Shown here piece by piece: positions 40,201 to 49,502 of a stretch of DNA of 64,000 bases. The position numbers and the translations under genes were made by a program. Position 1 is the first letter of the stretch. The number at the start of each line of letters is the position of its first letter. The notes beneath the pieces are model-generated. The model did no database searches. It had not been told where the DNA came from and saw only the letters and a program-made list of their open reading frames with translations. Source of the stretch: Mycolicibacterium porcinum (GTDB taxonomy: Bacteria > Actinomycetota > Actinomycetes > Mycobacteriales > Mycobacteriaceae); the NCBI GenBank assembly GCA_001942045.1, contig MSTD01000019.1:28569-92568 (forward strand), written 5' to 3'.

Positions 40201-40471
40201 GGGATGCCACCTGGATGATCGCCAGGGCGCCGAACCACCCGGGCGCGATGGCCAGGACAGCCGCGCCGAGCGTGGTGACCCACCGTCGCCCAGAAACCAG
40301 GACCATCACGATCCCGAGGACGCCGGGCACCCCGAGGACGAGCGCGATCACCACATCGGGCCGGACGGTCGCCGTGACCAGCAGGGTCGTGGCGATACCG
40401 GCCAGCAGCCCGACTGCTACGCCGACCAACATCGCGCTGGTCAGCAGCCACGCCCGTGGCAGCGGAATCAC
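40193..40471 (-). CDS. Small hydrophobic membrane protein, Rv0460-like
   Basis: A 92-residue protein starting with GTG 40471 (MIPLPRAWLLTSAML). It has two or three hydrophobic segments (LLTSAMLVGVAVGLLAGI, VVIALVLGVPGVLGIVMVLV, TLGAAVLAIAPGWFGALAI). The function is unknown. It lies 35 bp downstream of the DUF779 gene and overlaps the next gene start by 8 nt. The start is chosen because sequence upstream of 40471 in this frame is Arg-rich shadow. Confidence 0.6.
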   Translation of the reverse strand: MIPLPRAWLLTSAMLVGVAVGLLAGIATTLLVTATVRPDVVIALVLGVPGVLGIVMVLVSGRRWVTTLGAAVLAIAPGWFGALAIIQVASHG

Positions 40472-40506
40472 TCTTCGACGATAACGCCGCGACGCGCGGG
40501 GGCCCG

Positions 40507-41001
40507 CTACATCCGCGCGGCGCGTCCGCCTGGGATCGGGCAGGCGTCGGCGGCTTCGTCGACGATGTGGCTGCCGGTGTCGGCCGGTCGGGCGCCTGCG
40601 CTGTACTGCGCTCCGGTCACCGGGGGTTGATCGGCCAGCTGTTCGTTCTCGGAGTCGGTGAAGGCGCGGCCGCGGGACAGAAACCGCATGCCTTCGGGGG
40701 CTTCCAGGCTGAAACCGCCGCCGCGGCCGGGAACGACGTCGATCACGAGTTGGGTGTGCTTCCACGCCTCGAACTGCGGGCCGGAGATCCACACCGGCAC
40801 GCCGTCCCCGACGTCGAGAACCGCCAGCAGGATGTCGCGGTCACCGACGATGAACTCCCCGTCCGGGTAACACATCGGCGACGAACCGTCGCAGCAGCCG
40901 CCGGACTGGTGGAACATCAGCGGCCCGTGACGCTGCTGGAGCCGCGCCAGCAGTTCGGCGGCGGCTGCGGTGATCAGGGCCCGCGCCGGTGCCTGCCCCA
41001 T
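40507..41001 (-). CDS. DUF779 protein
   Basis: A 164-residue DUF779 protein (Rv0459 type). It has the family motif FHQSGGCCDGSSPMCYPDGE, a cysteine-rich patch that could bind metal, and a core ending MRFLSRGRAF, with an extra 40-residue tail. DUF779 genes usually accompany an NAD aldehyde dehydrogenase; Rv0458 fills that role in M. tuberculosis. Here no dehydrogenase gene is adjacent. It is divergent from the prolyl oligopeptidase gene across 64 bp. Confidence 0.83.
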   Translation of the reverse strand: MGQAPARALITAAAAELLARLQQRHGPLMFHQSGGCCDGSSPMCYPDGEFIVGDRDILLAVLDVGDGVPVWISGPQFEAWKHTQLVIDVVPGRGGGFSLEAPEGMRFLSRGRAFTDSENEQLADQPPVTGAQYSAGARPADTGSHIVDEAADACPIPGGRAARM

Positions 41002-41065
41002 CGGGTCCTCGCTTCCGTCGGCAATGTTGTCCAGCTCACATTACGCGCGCGGTCACAATGGACGG

Positions 41066-43060
41066 GTGGCAGCGGACCCTTACCTGTGGCTTGAGGACAT
41101 CACCGGCGACGACGCGTTGGCGTGGGTGCGGGCGCACAACGAGCCGACGATCGCCGAGTTGAGCGGTGACCGTTTCGAGGCGATGCAATCCGAGGTGCTG
41201 GAGATCCTCGACACCGATGCGCGGATCCCGTACCCGGGCCGGCGCGGTGAGTATCTGTACAACTTCTGGCGCGACGAGGCGAACCCGCGCGGCCTGTGGC
41301 GGCGCACCACGCTGGAGAGCTATCGCACCGACGATCCGGACTGGGACGTGATCCTGGATCTGGACGAGCTGGCCCGCGCCGAGGACGAGAACTGGGTGTG
41401 GTCCGGTCCCGAGGTGATCGAGCCGGATCACACGCTGGCCATGATCAGCCTGTCCCGGGGCGGCGCGGACGCCACCGTGGTGCGCGAGTTCGACATGCGG
41501 ACACGGCAATTCGTGTCCGGCGGATTCGAGCTTGCCGAGGCCAAGTCCTCGGTGTCGTGGGAGGACGAGGACACCTTGCTGGTGTGCACCGACTTCGGCG
41601 AGGGTTCGATGACCGAGTCCGGCTACCCACGGATCGCCAAGCGCTGGCGCCGCGGCCAGCCGCTGGCCGAGGCTGAGACTGTCTACGAGGCTGAACCGAC
41701 GGACGTCCGGGTGATCGCCTCGGTCGACCGGACCCCGGGCTTCGAGCACACCCGGTTGGGCCGCTACACCGACTTCTACCACCGCATCCGGTACGAGCTG
41801 CGCGACGGCGAGCTGATCGAACTCAAGGTCCCGACCGACTCGTCGTTGTCGCTGCACCGCGAGTGGCTGCTGATCTCATTGCGCTCCGATTGGCAGGTGG
41901 GTGACGTCACCTACCCGGCCGGGGCATTGCTGGGCACCAAGTTCGACGATTTTCTCTCCGGCACAGCCGATCTCGCGATGATCTACGAGCCCGACGAGCA
42001 CAGCAGCCTGTCGAGTGTGCAGTGGACCAGAGACAAGCTGGTCCTGATCACGTTGCGCGATGTCGCCAGCCACGTCGAGATCGTCACTCCGGGGACATGG
42101 GAGCACCGCGATGCTCCGGACATTCCGCCGGCGACGGACACCATCGTCGTCGACATCGATCACGAAGGTGACGAGGTCTTCTACAACTCAAGCGGATTCA
42201 CCACCCCGTCGCGCCTGCTGTACGGCACCGCGGGCGGCCCGCTGGTCGAGGTGAAGTCGGCACCGGCGTTCTACGATGCCGACGGCATCCGCGTTGAGCA
42301 GTTCTTCGCCACGTCCAAGGACGGCACCAAGATTCCGTACTTCGTGGTCGGGCGCCGCGACGAGCCGAGCCCGACGCACCTCTACGGGTATGGCGGATTC
42401 CAGAATTCGTTGACGCCCGGCTACATCGGCGGGGCCGGCCGCGCCTGGCTGGCCCGCGGCGGCACCTACGTGCAGGCCAACATCCGCGGCGGCGGCGAGT
42501 ACGGCCCGGGCTGGCACAAGCAGGCCATGCGGGAGAACCGCCATCTGGTGTACGAGGATTTCGCCGCGGTCGCCGCCGATCTGGTGCGCCGTGGCATCAC
42601 CACCGTCGAGCAGCTCGGTGCGTCCGGCGGCAGCAACGGCGGGCTGCTGATGGGCGTCATGCTGACCCACTACCCGGAGCTGTTCGGCGCGCTGGTCTGC
42701 AGCGTGCCGCTGCTGGACATGAAGCGCTTCCACCTGCTGCTGGCAGGCGCGTCGTGGGTGGCCGAGTACGGCAATCCCGACGACCCGGCGGACTGGGCGT
42801 TCATGTCGAAATATTCTCCGTACCAGAATATTTCGGCGACGGCGAAGTACCCGCCGATCCTGATCACCACCTCGACGCGCGATGACCGGGTGCATCCCGG
42901 GCACGCCAGGAAGATGACGGCGGCCCTGGAGGCGGCCGGGCACCGGGTGCTGTACTACGAGAACATCGAGGGCGGCCATGGCGGGGCGGCCGACAACAAG
43001 CAGGCGGCGTTCAAGGCGGCGCTGACCTACGAGTTCCTCTGGCAGACGCTGGGCGGTTAG
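41066..43060 (+). CDS. Prolyl oligopeptidase-family serine peptidase (S9A)
   Basis: A 664-residue peptidase (Rv0457c type). A seven-bladed propeller (about 60-380) covers an alpha/beta-hydrolase domain with the nucleophile in GASGGSNGGLLMG, Asp in TSTRDDRVHPGH and His in IEGGHGGAADNKQ. It cleaves short peptides, mostly after proline in this family. No signal peptide is seen. GTG 41066 is preferred: CACAAT (41054-41059) ends 6 nt before it, a leaderless layout. A strong terminator covers its stop codon. Confidence 0.88.
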   Translation: MAADPYLWLEDITGDDALAWVRAHNEPTIAELSGDRFEAMQSEVLEILDTDARIPYPGRRGEYLYNFWRDEANPRGLWRRTTLESYRTDDPDWDVILDLDELARAEDENWVWSGPEVIEPDHTLAMISLSRGGADATVVREFDMRTRQFVSGGFELAEAKSSVSWEDEDTLLVCTDFGEGSMTESGYPRIAKRWRRGQPLAEAETVYEAEPTDVRVIASVDRTPGFEHTRLGRYTDFYHRIRYELRDGELIELKVPTDSSLSLHREWLLISLRSDWQVGDVTYPAGALLGTKFDDFLSGTADLAMIYEPDEHSSLSSVQWTRDKLVLITLRDVASHVEIVTPGTWEHRDAPDIPPATDTIVVDIDHEGDEVFYNSSGFTTPSRLLYGTAGGPLVEVKSAPAFYDADGIRVEQFFATSKDGTKIPYFVVGRRDEPSPTHLYGYGGFQNSLTPGYIGGAGRAWLARGGTYVQANIRGGGEYGPGWHKQAMRENRHLVYEDFAAVAADLVRRGITTVEQLGASGGSNGGLLMGVMLTHYPELFGALVCSVPLLDMKRFHLLLAGASWVAEYGNPDDPADWAFMSKYSPYQNISATAKYPPILITTSTRDDRVHPGHARKMTAALEAAGHRVLYYENIEGGHGGAADNKQAAFKAALTYEFLWQTLGG

Positions 43061-43071
43061 CCCAGCGTCTG
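43043..43071 (+). terminator. Terminator overlapping the peptidase stop
   Basis: A perfect 12-bp stem (43043-43054 with 43060-43071) encloses the 5-nt loop GGTTA. The TAG stop codon (43058-43060) lies in the loop and first stem base. It follows the prolyl oligopeptidase gene; no T-run follows, as is common in mycobacteria. Confidence 0.7.
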
Positions 43072-43196
43072 TGCCGGCTCGGTGTCGGCCGCCGTTTTCC
43101 ACTTCAGGGCTGTTGATCGGCTGTCAGAACCGCCCGGATGTAGGAAACGACGCAGGGCCTCACCGCGCCTGTGGGAACGCGTCCGGAATTGAGCCG

Positions 43197-44699
43197 TCAG
43201 ACCGCCACCTCGACCGGCTCTTCGATGTCCTCGCGCACCGGTTGCCTCCCCCGCGCAAGCAACGAATGCGACCGTCCGTAGGCGAGATACACGACGGCAC
43301 CGATCGCCATCCAGATCACGAAGCGCAGCCAGGTTTCGACTTCGAGGTTGAGCATCAGCCACAGGCAGGAGCCGGCGGCCAGGATCGGAATCAGTGGCAC
43401 GAACGGGACGCGGAAACCGCGTTTCAAATCGGGCCGGGTCAGTCGCAGGATGGGGACGCCGACGGCAACCAGCACGAATGCCACCAGGGTGCCGATGTTG
43501 ACCATCCCCGCGAGCGTGCCGAAGTCGACGAACGCCGCGAGTCCCGCGCAGACCGTGCCGACGAGGACCGTGAGCCGCACGGGCGTGCCCCGCTTGCCGG
43601 TGCGCGCGAGGCCGCGGGGAATCAGGCCGTCGCGGGCCATCGCGAACAGCACGCGAGTCTGTCCGAGGAACATCACCATCACCACGGTGGACAGCCCGGC
43701 GAGCGCCCCGATGGCGATGATGTTCTTCACCCAGGTGGCGCCGTGTAGAGCGAATGCCGTTGCCAGGGTGACGTTTTCGCCCTGGAGCTGGGTGTAGTGC
43801 ACCATGCCGGTGAGCACGATCGAGACCGCGACGTAGCACACGGTGACGATGGCCAGCGAGGCGAAGATGCCGCGCGGCACGTCGCGCTGCGGATTGCGGG
43901 TCTCTTCGGCCGCGGTGGCGACCACGTCGAAGCCGACGAACGCGAAGAACGCGATGCTTGCCGCCGACAGCAGGCCGAGCCACCCGAAGCTCGTGCCGCC
44001 GGATCCCGTGAGCCAGGCCAGCATTGACTGGTGGACACCATCGGCCTTTGCCGACGGCTCCGACGGCGGGATGAACGGCGTCAGGTTGGATGCCTTGAAG
44101 TAGGTGGCCCCGACGATCAGGATCAGCAGGATCACGCCGAGTTTGATCGCCACCGCGATGGCCGATACCCGCGACGACAGCTTGGTCCCGGTCGCGAGCA
44201 GGAACCCGACGACCGCGATGATCGCCACCGCACCCCAGTCGAACGTGACCGACCCGAGGTGTACTACCGGTGTCAGCCCACCCAGCACTTCGCCGAGGTA
44301 CTGCGACCACCCTTTGGCGACAACGGAAACCGCGAGCGCGAACTCGAGAATCAGGTCCCAACCGATGATCCAGGCGATCGCCTCACCGAAGGTGGCGTAT
44401 GCGAACGTGTAGGCGCTGCCCGCGACGGGGACCGTCGAGGCGAACTCGGCGTAGCAGAGCGCGGTCAGCCCGCACGCGATCGCCGCGATGACGAAGGCCA
44501 GCGACACCGACGGCCCCGCCATGGTGCCTGCGGTCCGCGCGGTCAGGGTGAAGATGCCGGCGCCGATGACGACCGCGACACCGAACACGGTGAGATCCCG
44601 TGCGGTCAGGTCCCTGCGCAGCTTCGAGTCGGGCTCGTCGGTGTCCCGGATCGACTGCTCGACCGATTTGGTGCGGAACATCCCGCCGCCGGCCGACAT
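43197..44699 (-). CDS. Amino acid permease, APC family
   Basis: A 500-residue APC transporter with 12 predicted helices. The first helix carries the substrate-binding GAGIFTLTARTAG (as in cationic and aromatic amino acid transporters), and FAFVGFDVVATAAEETRNPQR is typical of the CAT/YfnA group. Its ATG 44699 shares one base with the stop of the upstream dehydrogenase (TGATG), so the two are coupled. The neighbours suggest branched-chain or aromatic amino acid uptake; that is inferred. Confidence 0.85.
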   Translation of the reverse strand: MSAGGGMFRTKSVEQSIRDTDEPDSKLRRDLTARDLTVFGVAVVIGAGIFTLTARTAGTMAGPSVSLAFVIAAIACGLTALCYAEFASTVPVAGSAYTFAYATFGEAIAWIIGWDLILEFALAVSVVAKGWSQYLGEVLGGLTPVVHLGSVTFDWGAVAIIAVVGFLLATGTKLSSRVSAIAVAIKLGVILLILIVGATYFKASNLTPFIPPSEPSAKADGVHQSMLAWLTGSGGTSFGWLGLLSAASIAFFAFVGFDVVATAAEETRNPQRDVPRGIFASLAIVTVCYVAVSIVLTGMVHYTQLQGENVTLATAFALHGATWVKNIIAIGALAGLSTVVMVMFLGQTRVLFAMARDGLIPRGLARTGKRGTPVRLTVLVGTVCAGLAAFVDFGTLAGMVNIGTLVAFVLVAVGVPILRLTRPDLKRGFRVPFVPLIPILAAGSCLWLMLNLEVETWLRFVIWMAIGAVVYLAYGRSHSLLARGRQPVREDIEEPVEVAV

Positions 44700-45769
44700 C
44701 AGATAGCCCCGTCGAGTCGGCGCTCGGCGAACAGGTTTGCCGCCGCGCCGGTGCCGATGCCCGCGTCGCGGGCCGCGGCGATGATGTCGCGGCACCGGTC
44801 GAAGATGCGGGTCACGTCGGCTTCCACGGCTGCTCGGTCCGCACCCTGCAGTTCGCCACCGACCTGGATGAGGCCGCCGGCGTTGGCGACGAAGTCAGGC
44901 ACCCAGGTGATGCCGCGCCGGCCGAGCGCCTGCTCGACATCGGGGGTCGCGAGCTGGTTGTTGGCGGCACCGCAGATCAGCTTGGCCTCGATGGTTTCGG
45001 CGCTCGCCGGGGTCAGGGTCGCACCGAGGGCACACGGGGCGTAGACGTCGACCGGGGCGGTGGCGACCGAACTCAACAGCCGGACCGCCGGCTGGTCGAT
45101 CGAGACGCGTTGCAGCGCCGCGTCATTCACATCGGTGGCGCAGACCTCCGCGCCGTCGGCGAGCAACAGGGCGATGAGTTCGCGGCCGACTTTGCCGACG
45201 CCCTCGACGCCGACCGTCCGGCCCGCCAACGATGCTGTTCCCCAGACGGATTCGGCACCCGCACGCATGGCATTGAACACGCCGAGTGCGGTCAGCCGCG
45301 CGCTGTCGCCGGAGCCACCCGCGGCGACGCTGCGGCCAGTCACGTGCGGGGTGTACGTGCCGATAACGTCCAGGTCGTCGGTGTTGGTGCCAACGTCGCC
45401 CGCGGTGACATACCGGCCGCCGAGGCCGTTGACGAACCGCGCGTAAGCGGCGAACAACGCCTCGCTCTTGTCGGTCGCGGGGTCACCGATGATCACGGCC
45501 TTGCCGCCGCCGAGGTTCACTCCCGCCGCCGCGGCCTTGTACGACATGCCCCATGACAGCCGGAGCACGTCTTCGAGCGCCTCGAATTCGTCGGCGTACG
45601 GGTACATCCGGGTGCCGCCGAGGGCCGGGCCCAGTGCGGTCGAGTGGATCGCGATGATCGCCTTCAGGCCGGACTTGGCTTCCTCGCAGAACACGACCTG
45701 CTCATGGGCTCGTGAACTCAACTCCTGCGAACGGCCGAAGACTCCGACGGCGGTGTGCATAGCGGTCAC
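44699..45769 (-). CDS. Leucine/valine-type amino acid dehydrogenase
   Basis: A 356-residue Glu/Leu/Phe/Val dehydrogenase that oxidatively deaminates an amino acid to its 2-oxoacid with NAD. The catalytic lysines are in SWGMSYKAAAAGVNLGGGKAV, the glycine-rich turn is VGVEGVGKVGRELI, and CGAANNQLATP is conserved. The length fits leucine or valine dehydrogenases, not GDH. GTG 45769 was chosen for its AAAGGA at 8 nt; ATG 45760 is an alternative. It feeds the oxoacid oxidoreductase encoded upstream and is coupled to the permease. Confidence 0.85.
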   Translation of the reverse strand: MTAMHTAVGVFGRSQELSSRAHEQVVFCEEAKSGLKAIIAIHSTALGPALGGTRMYPYADEFEALEDVLRLSWGMSYKAAAAGVNLGGGKAVIIGDPATDKSEALFAAYARFVNGLGGRYVTAGDVGTNTDDLDVIGTYTPHVTGRSVAAGGSGDSARLTALGVFNAMRAGAESVWGTASLAGRTVGVEGVGKVGRELIALLLADGAEVCATDVNDAALQRVSIDQPAVRLLSSVATAPVDVYAPCALGATLTPASAETIEAKLICGAANNQLATPDVEQALGRRGITWVPDFVANAGGLIQVGGELQGADRAAVEADVTRIFDRCRDIIAAARDAGIGTGAAANLFAERRLDGAI

Positions 45770-45789
45770 AAACGGATTCCTTTCAGGTA

Positions 45790-45836
45790 GCCGCATGTTC
45801 GGCGGCATGGGTTGGGCTGCCGCATGTTCGGCGGCA
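45790..45836. repeat. Direct repeat of an 18-mer upstream of the dehydrogenase
   Basis: The 18-mer GCCGCATGTTCGGCGGCA occurs at 45790-45807 and again at 45819-45836, 29 bp apart, between the oxidoreductase stop and the dehydrogenase ribosome site. Each copy contains the inverted pair GCCG/CGGC. It may be an operator for the local Lrp regulator, or an mRNA structure. Confidence 0.6.
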
Positions 45837-45855
45837 GGGACTCAGCGGTGGCCGG

Positions 45856-48800
45856 TCAGGCCGTGATGCCGAGATCGCGTAAGCGGGACCAGTAGAGCTC
45901 GACGTTGCCGAGCTTGACGTCCTCGTAGCCTCGAACGACGTCGGGCAAGCCGGCCGCCTCGACGGCGGTGGCGTAGTTGTCGGGGTTCAGCTCGGCCGCG
46001 AGCCGGCGCACCATGCCGGTGTAGTGGGCCAGCAGTTCCCGCTCCACTTTTCGGACGTGGGCGTAGCCGAACGGGTCGAGCTTGGTGCCGCGCAGCATCT
46101 TGCCCTTGGCCAGCAGCTTCAGTGCCACATGCGATTTCGGGCCGAAACCGACCTTCTTGGTGCGGCCCATGGCCCGCAGCACGGGCGGATGCAGCCGGTA
46201 GGTGAGGTTTTCCCCGCCGGGCACCTGCGCCTGCACGTCGGCGAGGAAGGCCGGGTCGACCAGCAGGCGTGCGACTTCGTACTCGTCCTTGTAGGCGGTG
46301 AACTTGTGCAGGCCGCGGGCCACGGCCTCGCTGAAGGCGGTGTTCTCGGTGACCGCACGCTCCGCCTGCCACACGGATTGGACCGTCTCGACATAGCGCC
46401 GGGCCGCTTTGGCGTTCTGGTAGCGGACCAACTCGCCGGCGCGTAGCTCGACCAACCGTCGGACTTCGTCGCTGAACGTGGTGCCCGCCAAGAGCTCTGG
46501 GTCCACGGCGGCCGCCGCGGGCTGCGGGCCCGCCGCCGACACCGCCGCGGCGAACGCCGCCGGATCGGCGACCGCGACGCGGCCCCAACGGAAGGCCGCG
46601 ACGTTGGCCGCGACCGCGACCCCGTTGATGCCGATGGCCTCTTCGATGCTGGCTTCGGGCAGGCGCAGGCCGCCGTTCTGGAATGCGGCGCCGACGACGA
46701 GGAAGTTGGCCGCCGCGGTATTGCCGAACAGCGCCTGGGCGGCGGCGAGCGCATCGAAGTGGGTCAGCGTCCGGGTGCTCGCCGCCAGGCGGTCCAGCAA
46801 TGACTGGGTGTCCGGGTAGGCAACGGACTTGTCGTACACCATGTCCCCGGTCGGGGTCTGGCTGGTGGAGGCGACGGCGACGGTGCGTTCCGGGCTGCCG
46901 TAGGCCAGGTTCTTGGTGTCGGTCGCGGTCAGCAGGTCGATCGCGATGACGCAGTCGGCGCTGCCCGGCGTCAACCTGTTGGACGGCTCCAGCGAGGTGG
47001 TGGAGAACCGCAGATGGGACACCACCGGCCCGGCCTTCTGGCTCAACCCGATCTGGTCGAGGCTCTCCACCGCGTAGCCGGCCCGCAGCGCGGCGGTGGC
47101 CAGAACCTGGTTGACGGTCACGATGCCGGTCCCGCCGATGCCGGCCAGCAGGACGTTCTGGGTGCCTTGGGGCGCGGCGAAGCCCGGGTCGGCAACGCGC
47201 GGCGGCTCTGCGGTCTTGTTCCGTCGAGAGGCTTTGCGTCCCTTGGTTTCCGGTGTCAGCTCGACGGTCACGAATGAGGGGCAGTCCCCGTCCAGGCAGC
47301 TGTAGTCGGTGTTGCAGGAGGTCTGGTCGATGCGGGTCTTCCGCCCGAACTCGGTGTCGACCGGCTGCACGGACAGGCAGTTCGACTTGGTGCCGCAGTC
47401 ACCGCAGCCCTCGCAGACGGCCTCGTTGATGACGACGCGGGTGGTGCGGGTGGGCAGGGTGCCGCGCTTGCGCTGGCGGCGTGCGTCGGCGGCGCAGTGC
47501 TGGTCGTAGATGAGCACGGTGACGCCGGGGATCTCGCGTAGCACCTTCTGCGCTTCGTCGAGCCGGTCGCGGTGCCACAGCAGCGTGCCCTTCGCGAGCG
47601 CTTTCCTGTTGTGCCGCTTGGGTTCGTCGGCGCAGATGATGATCTGCTTGACGCCTTCGGTGGTGAGCTTGTGGGTGAGTTTCGCGACGCCCAGTCCGCC
47701 CTCGACGTCCTGCGCGCCGGTCATCGCGACGACCTCGTTGTAGAGCAGCTTGTACGTGATGTTCACCCCCGCCGCGATGCAGGCCTGCACCGCGAGCTGC
47801 CCGGAGTGGAAGAAGGTGCCGTCACCGACGTTCTGGAACAGGTGTGGCACATCAGTGAACGGCGCTTGCCCGATCCACTGGCTGCCCTCACCGCCCATCT
47901 GCGTCAGGCCGACAACCGCGCTGTCGCTGCGGCCGGACATGGTGACCAGGGTGTGGCAGCCGATGCCGCCGCCACCGATCGAACCCTCGGGAATCGCCGT
48001 GGAGCGGTTGTGCGGGCAGCCGCTGCAGAAGTACGCGGTTCGGCTGGCGGACAGGACTTCCAGTGACAGCGGGGGCGGCGGCGTCCGCTTGAGTTCGACG
48101 CGGTCGCGCAACACGCGACGCAGCGGCGCGAGCAGCCGGCCGGCGGTCAGCTCGCCGCCGACCGGGAACAGCGGGGCGCCGGTAGCGTCGTGCTTGCCCA
48201 GGATCTTCGGGGCATCGGCTGAGCCGTAAAGGATTTCACGGATCTGGGTTTCGATGAACGCGGTCTTGTCCTCGACCACGATCACCTGCTCCAGACCGCG
48301 GGCGAACTCGGTGACCGACCGCCGGCCGATGGGGTACGGCATCCCGATGCGCAGCAGGCGGATTCCCGCCCGGTGCAATGCCGCGTCGTCGACACCCAGG
48401 TCGAGCAGTGCCTGACGGACCGCGTCGAACGTCGTGCCGGTCGCGGCGATACCGACCTTTGCCCGGACCGGGGCCACCTCGAGCACGTCAAGGGAGTTCA
48501 CGTCGCCGAAGGTGCGCACGGTCTCCCAACGGGGCCCGTAGAGGTCGGCTTCGGCGAGCAGGCTGTCTGCCGGCGCGGCCATCGGGCGTTGACGGTACGT
48601 GAACGGCTTTCCATCCCAGGTGATTTCGGGAACGGTGATCGCGAGATCGGCCACCTCGGCGTCGACCGTCCAGGCACCGTCGGCGACGTCGGCCACGATC
48701 TTCATCGCCACCACGCAACCCGACGCGCGTGACAGCGCGACTCCCTGCATGCCCATCGTGACGATCTCTTCAGCGTTGCGCGGGAACAGCACCGGGATGC

Positions 48801-49338
48801 CCAGCGCGGCGAGCGACCGTTCGCTGACGGCGGGCACGGTCGACGACTTCGACGCGGGGTCGTCGCCGACGAGCAGCAGCACGCCGCCGCGCGGGTTGAC
48901 GCCGTACATGTTGGCGTGCCGCAGCGCGTCGGTGGCGCGGTCGACGCCGGGCCCCTTGCCGTACCAGATGCCGACCACGCCGTCGTGGGTCGGCTTTCCG
49001 GCCGGGAGGTCGGTCTGGCTGCCCCAGACCGCGGTCGCGGCGAGTTCCTCATTGAAGCCGGGGGTGAAGACGATGTCGTGTTCGGTCAGCACGTCGGGCA
49101 TGCCGAGCAGCATCTTGTCGACTCCGCCCAGCGGGCTGCCCTGGTAACCGGTAACGAAGGTCGCGACGCGGCGCCCGGCGCGGATGTCACGCACGTGTTG
49201 TTCGACCATCATCCGGGCGATGGCCTGCACGCCGGTGAGCAGAACCGGGCCGGCGCCGGAGCGATACCGGTCAGCGAGGTCGTACGGCGCGGCGGGTTCT
49301 ACCGCCGCGAGTTCGGAAGCGCTCAGAACGCTTGTCAC
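45856..49338 (-). CDS. Indolepyruvate ferredoxin oxidoreductase family protein, fused
   Basis: A 1160-residue single-chain 2-oxoacid:acceptor oxidoreductase that oxidatively decarboxylates aryl- or branched-chain 2-oxoacids to acyl-CoA using TPP and an Fe-S centre. The TPP motif is QNVGDGTFFHSGQ with a downstream YNE, and SGCPHNRST precedes it. One cluster motif is VCEGCGDCGTKSNC. The gamma-type domain has LLAGIGGTGIVTVNQV. GTG 49338 is the likely start; TTG 49362 is the longest. It follows the Lrp gene and precedes the amino acid dehydrogenase, forming a catabolic route. Confidence 0.9.
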   Translation of the reverse strand: MTSVLSASELAAVEPAAPYDLADRYRSGAGPVLLTGVQAIARMMVEQHVRDIRAGRRVATFVTGYQGSPLGGVDKMLLGMPDVLTEHDIVFTPGFNEELAATAVWGSQTDLPAGKPTHDGVVGIWYGKGPGVDRATDALRHANMYGVNPRGGVLLLVGDDPASKSSTVPAVSERSLAALGIPVLFPRNAEEIVTMGMQGVALSRASGCVVAMKIVADVADGAWTVDAEVADLAITVPEITWDGKPFTYRQRPMAAPADSLLAEADLYGPRWETVRTFGDVNSLDVLEVAPVRAKVGIAATGTTFDAVRQALLDLGVDDAALHRAGIRLLRIGMPYPIGRRSVTEFARGLEQVIVVEDKTAFIETQIREILYGSADAPKILGKHDATGAPLFPVGGELTAGRLLAPLRRVLRDRVELKRTPPPPLSLEVLSASRTAYFCSGCPHNRSTAIPEGSIGGGGIGCHTLVTMSGRSDSAVVGLTQMGGEGSQWIGQAPFTDVPHLFQNVGDGTFFHSGQLAVQACIAAGVNITYKLLYNEVVAMTGAQDVEGGLGVAKLTHKLTTEGVKQIIICADEPKRHNRKALAKGTLLWHRDRLDEAQKVLREIPGVTVLIYDQHCAADARRQRKRGTLPTRTTRVVINEAVCEGCGDCGTKSNCLSVQPVDTEFGRKTRIDQTSCNTDYSCLDGDCPSFVTVELTPETKGRKASRRNKTAEPPRVADPGFAAPQGTQNVLLAGIGGTGIVTVNQVLATAALRAGYAVESLDQIGLSQKAGPVVSHLRFSTTSLEPSNRLTPGSADCVIAIDLLTATDTKNLAYGSPERTVAVASTSQTPTGDMVYDKSVAYPDTQSLLDRLAASTRTLTHFDALAAAQALFGNTAAANFLVVGAAFQNGGLRLPEASIEEAIGINGVAVAANVAAFRWGRVAVADPAAFAAAVSAAGPQPAAAAVDPELLAGTTFSDEVRRLVELRAGELVRYQNAKAARRYVETVQSVWQAERAVTENTAFSEAVARGLHKFTAYKDEYEVARLLVDPAFLADVQAQVPGGENLTYRLHPPVLRAMGRTKKVGFGPKSHVALKLLAKGKMLRGTKLDPFGYAHVRKVERELLAHYTGMVRRLAAELNPDNYATAVEAAGLPDVVRGYEDVKLGNVELYWSRLRDLGITA

Positions 49339-49427
49339 GTCTAACCACCACACCTTCCACAACCCAGATCGTGAGCTGCAAAGCGAGGAACATCGAGCAA
49401 TCGGTGCAGTGAAATCTGCTCTTGCGT

Positions 49428-49501
49428 GTGATCTACGTCAACAGTGGGCAGAAATATTGATCAGATTGCTCAATTGTGACGTGGCCCACTGTGACCTACG
49501 C
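49428..49501. promoter_or_regulatory. Repeats between the Lrp and oxidoreductase genes
   Basis: The 164-bp gap is AT-richer than its surroundings. ACAGTGGGC (49441-49449) and GCCCACTGT (49484-49492) are inverted. GTGATCTACGT (49428-49438) and GTGACCTACGC (49491-49501) are near-direct repeats. This looks like an Lrp-type operator; binding is inferred. Confidence 0.4.
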
Positions 49502-49502
49502 A

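Noticed and set aside
38281..40218. A 645-codon plus-strand frame opposite lpdC
   Set aside because: High-GC antisense shadow; lpdC on the other strand has all catalytic motifs.
44031..45556. Plus-strand frames over the permease and dehydrogenase genes
   Set aside because: Low-complexity Arg/Gly/Asp composition without domain motifs; the minus-strand genes are clear.
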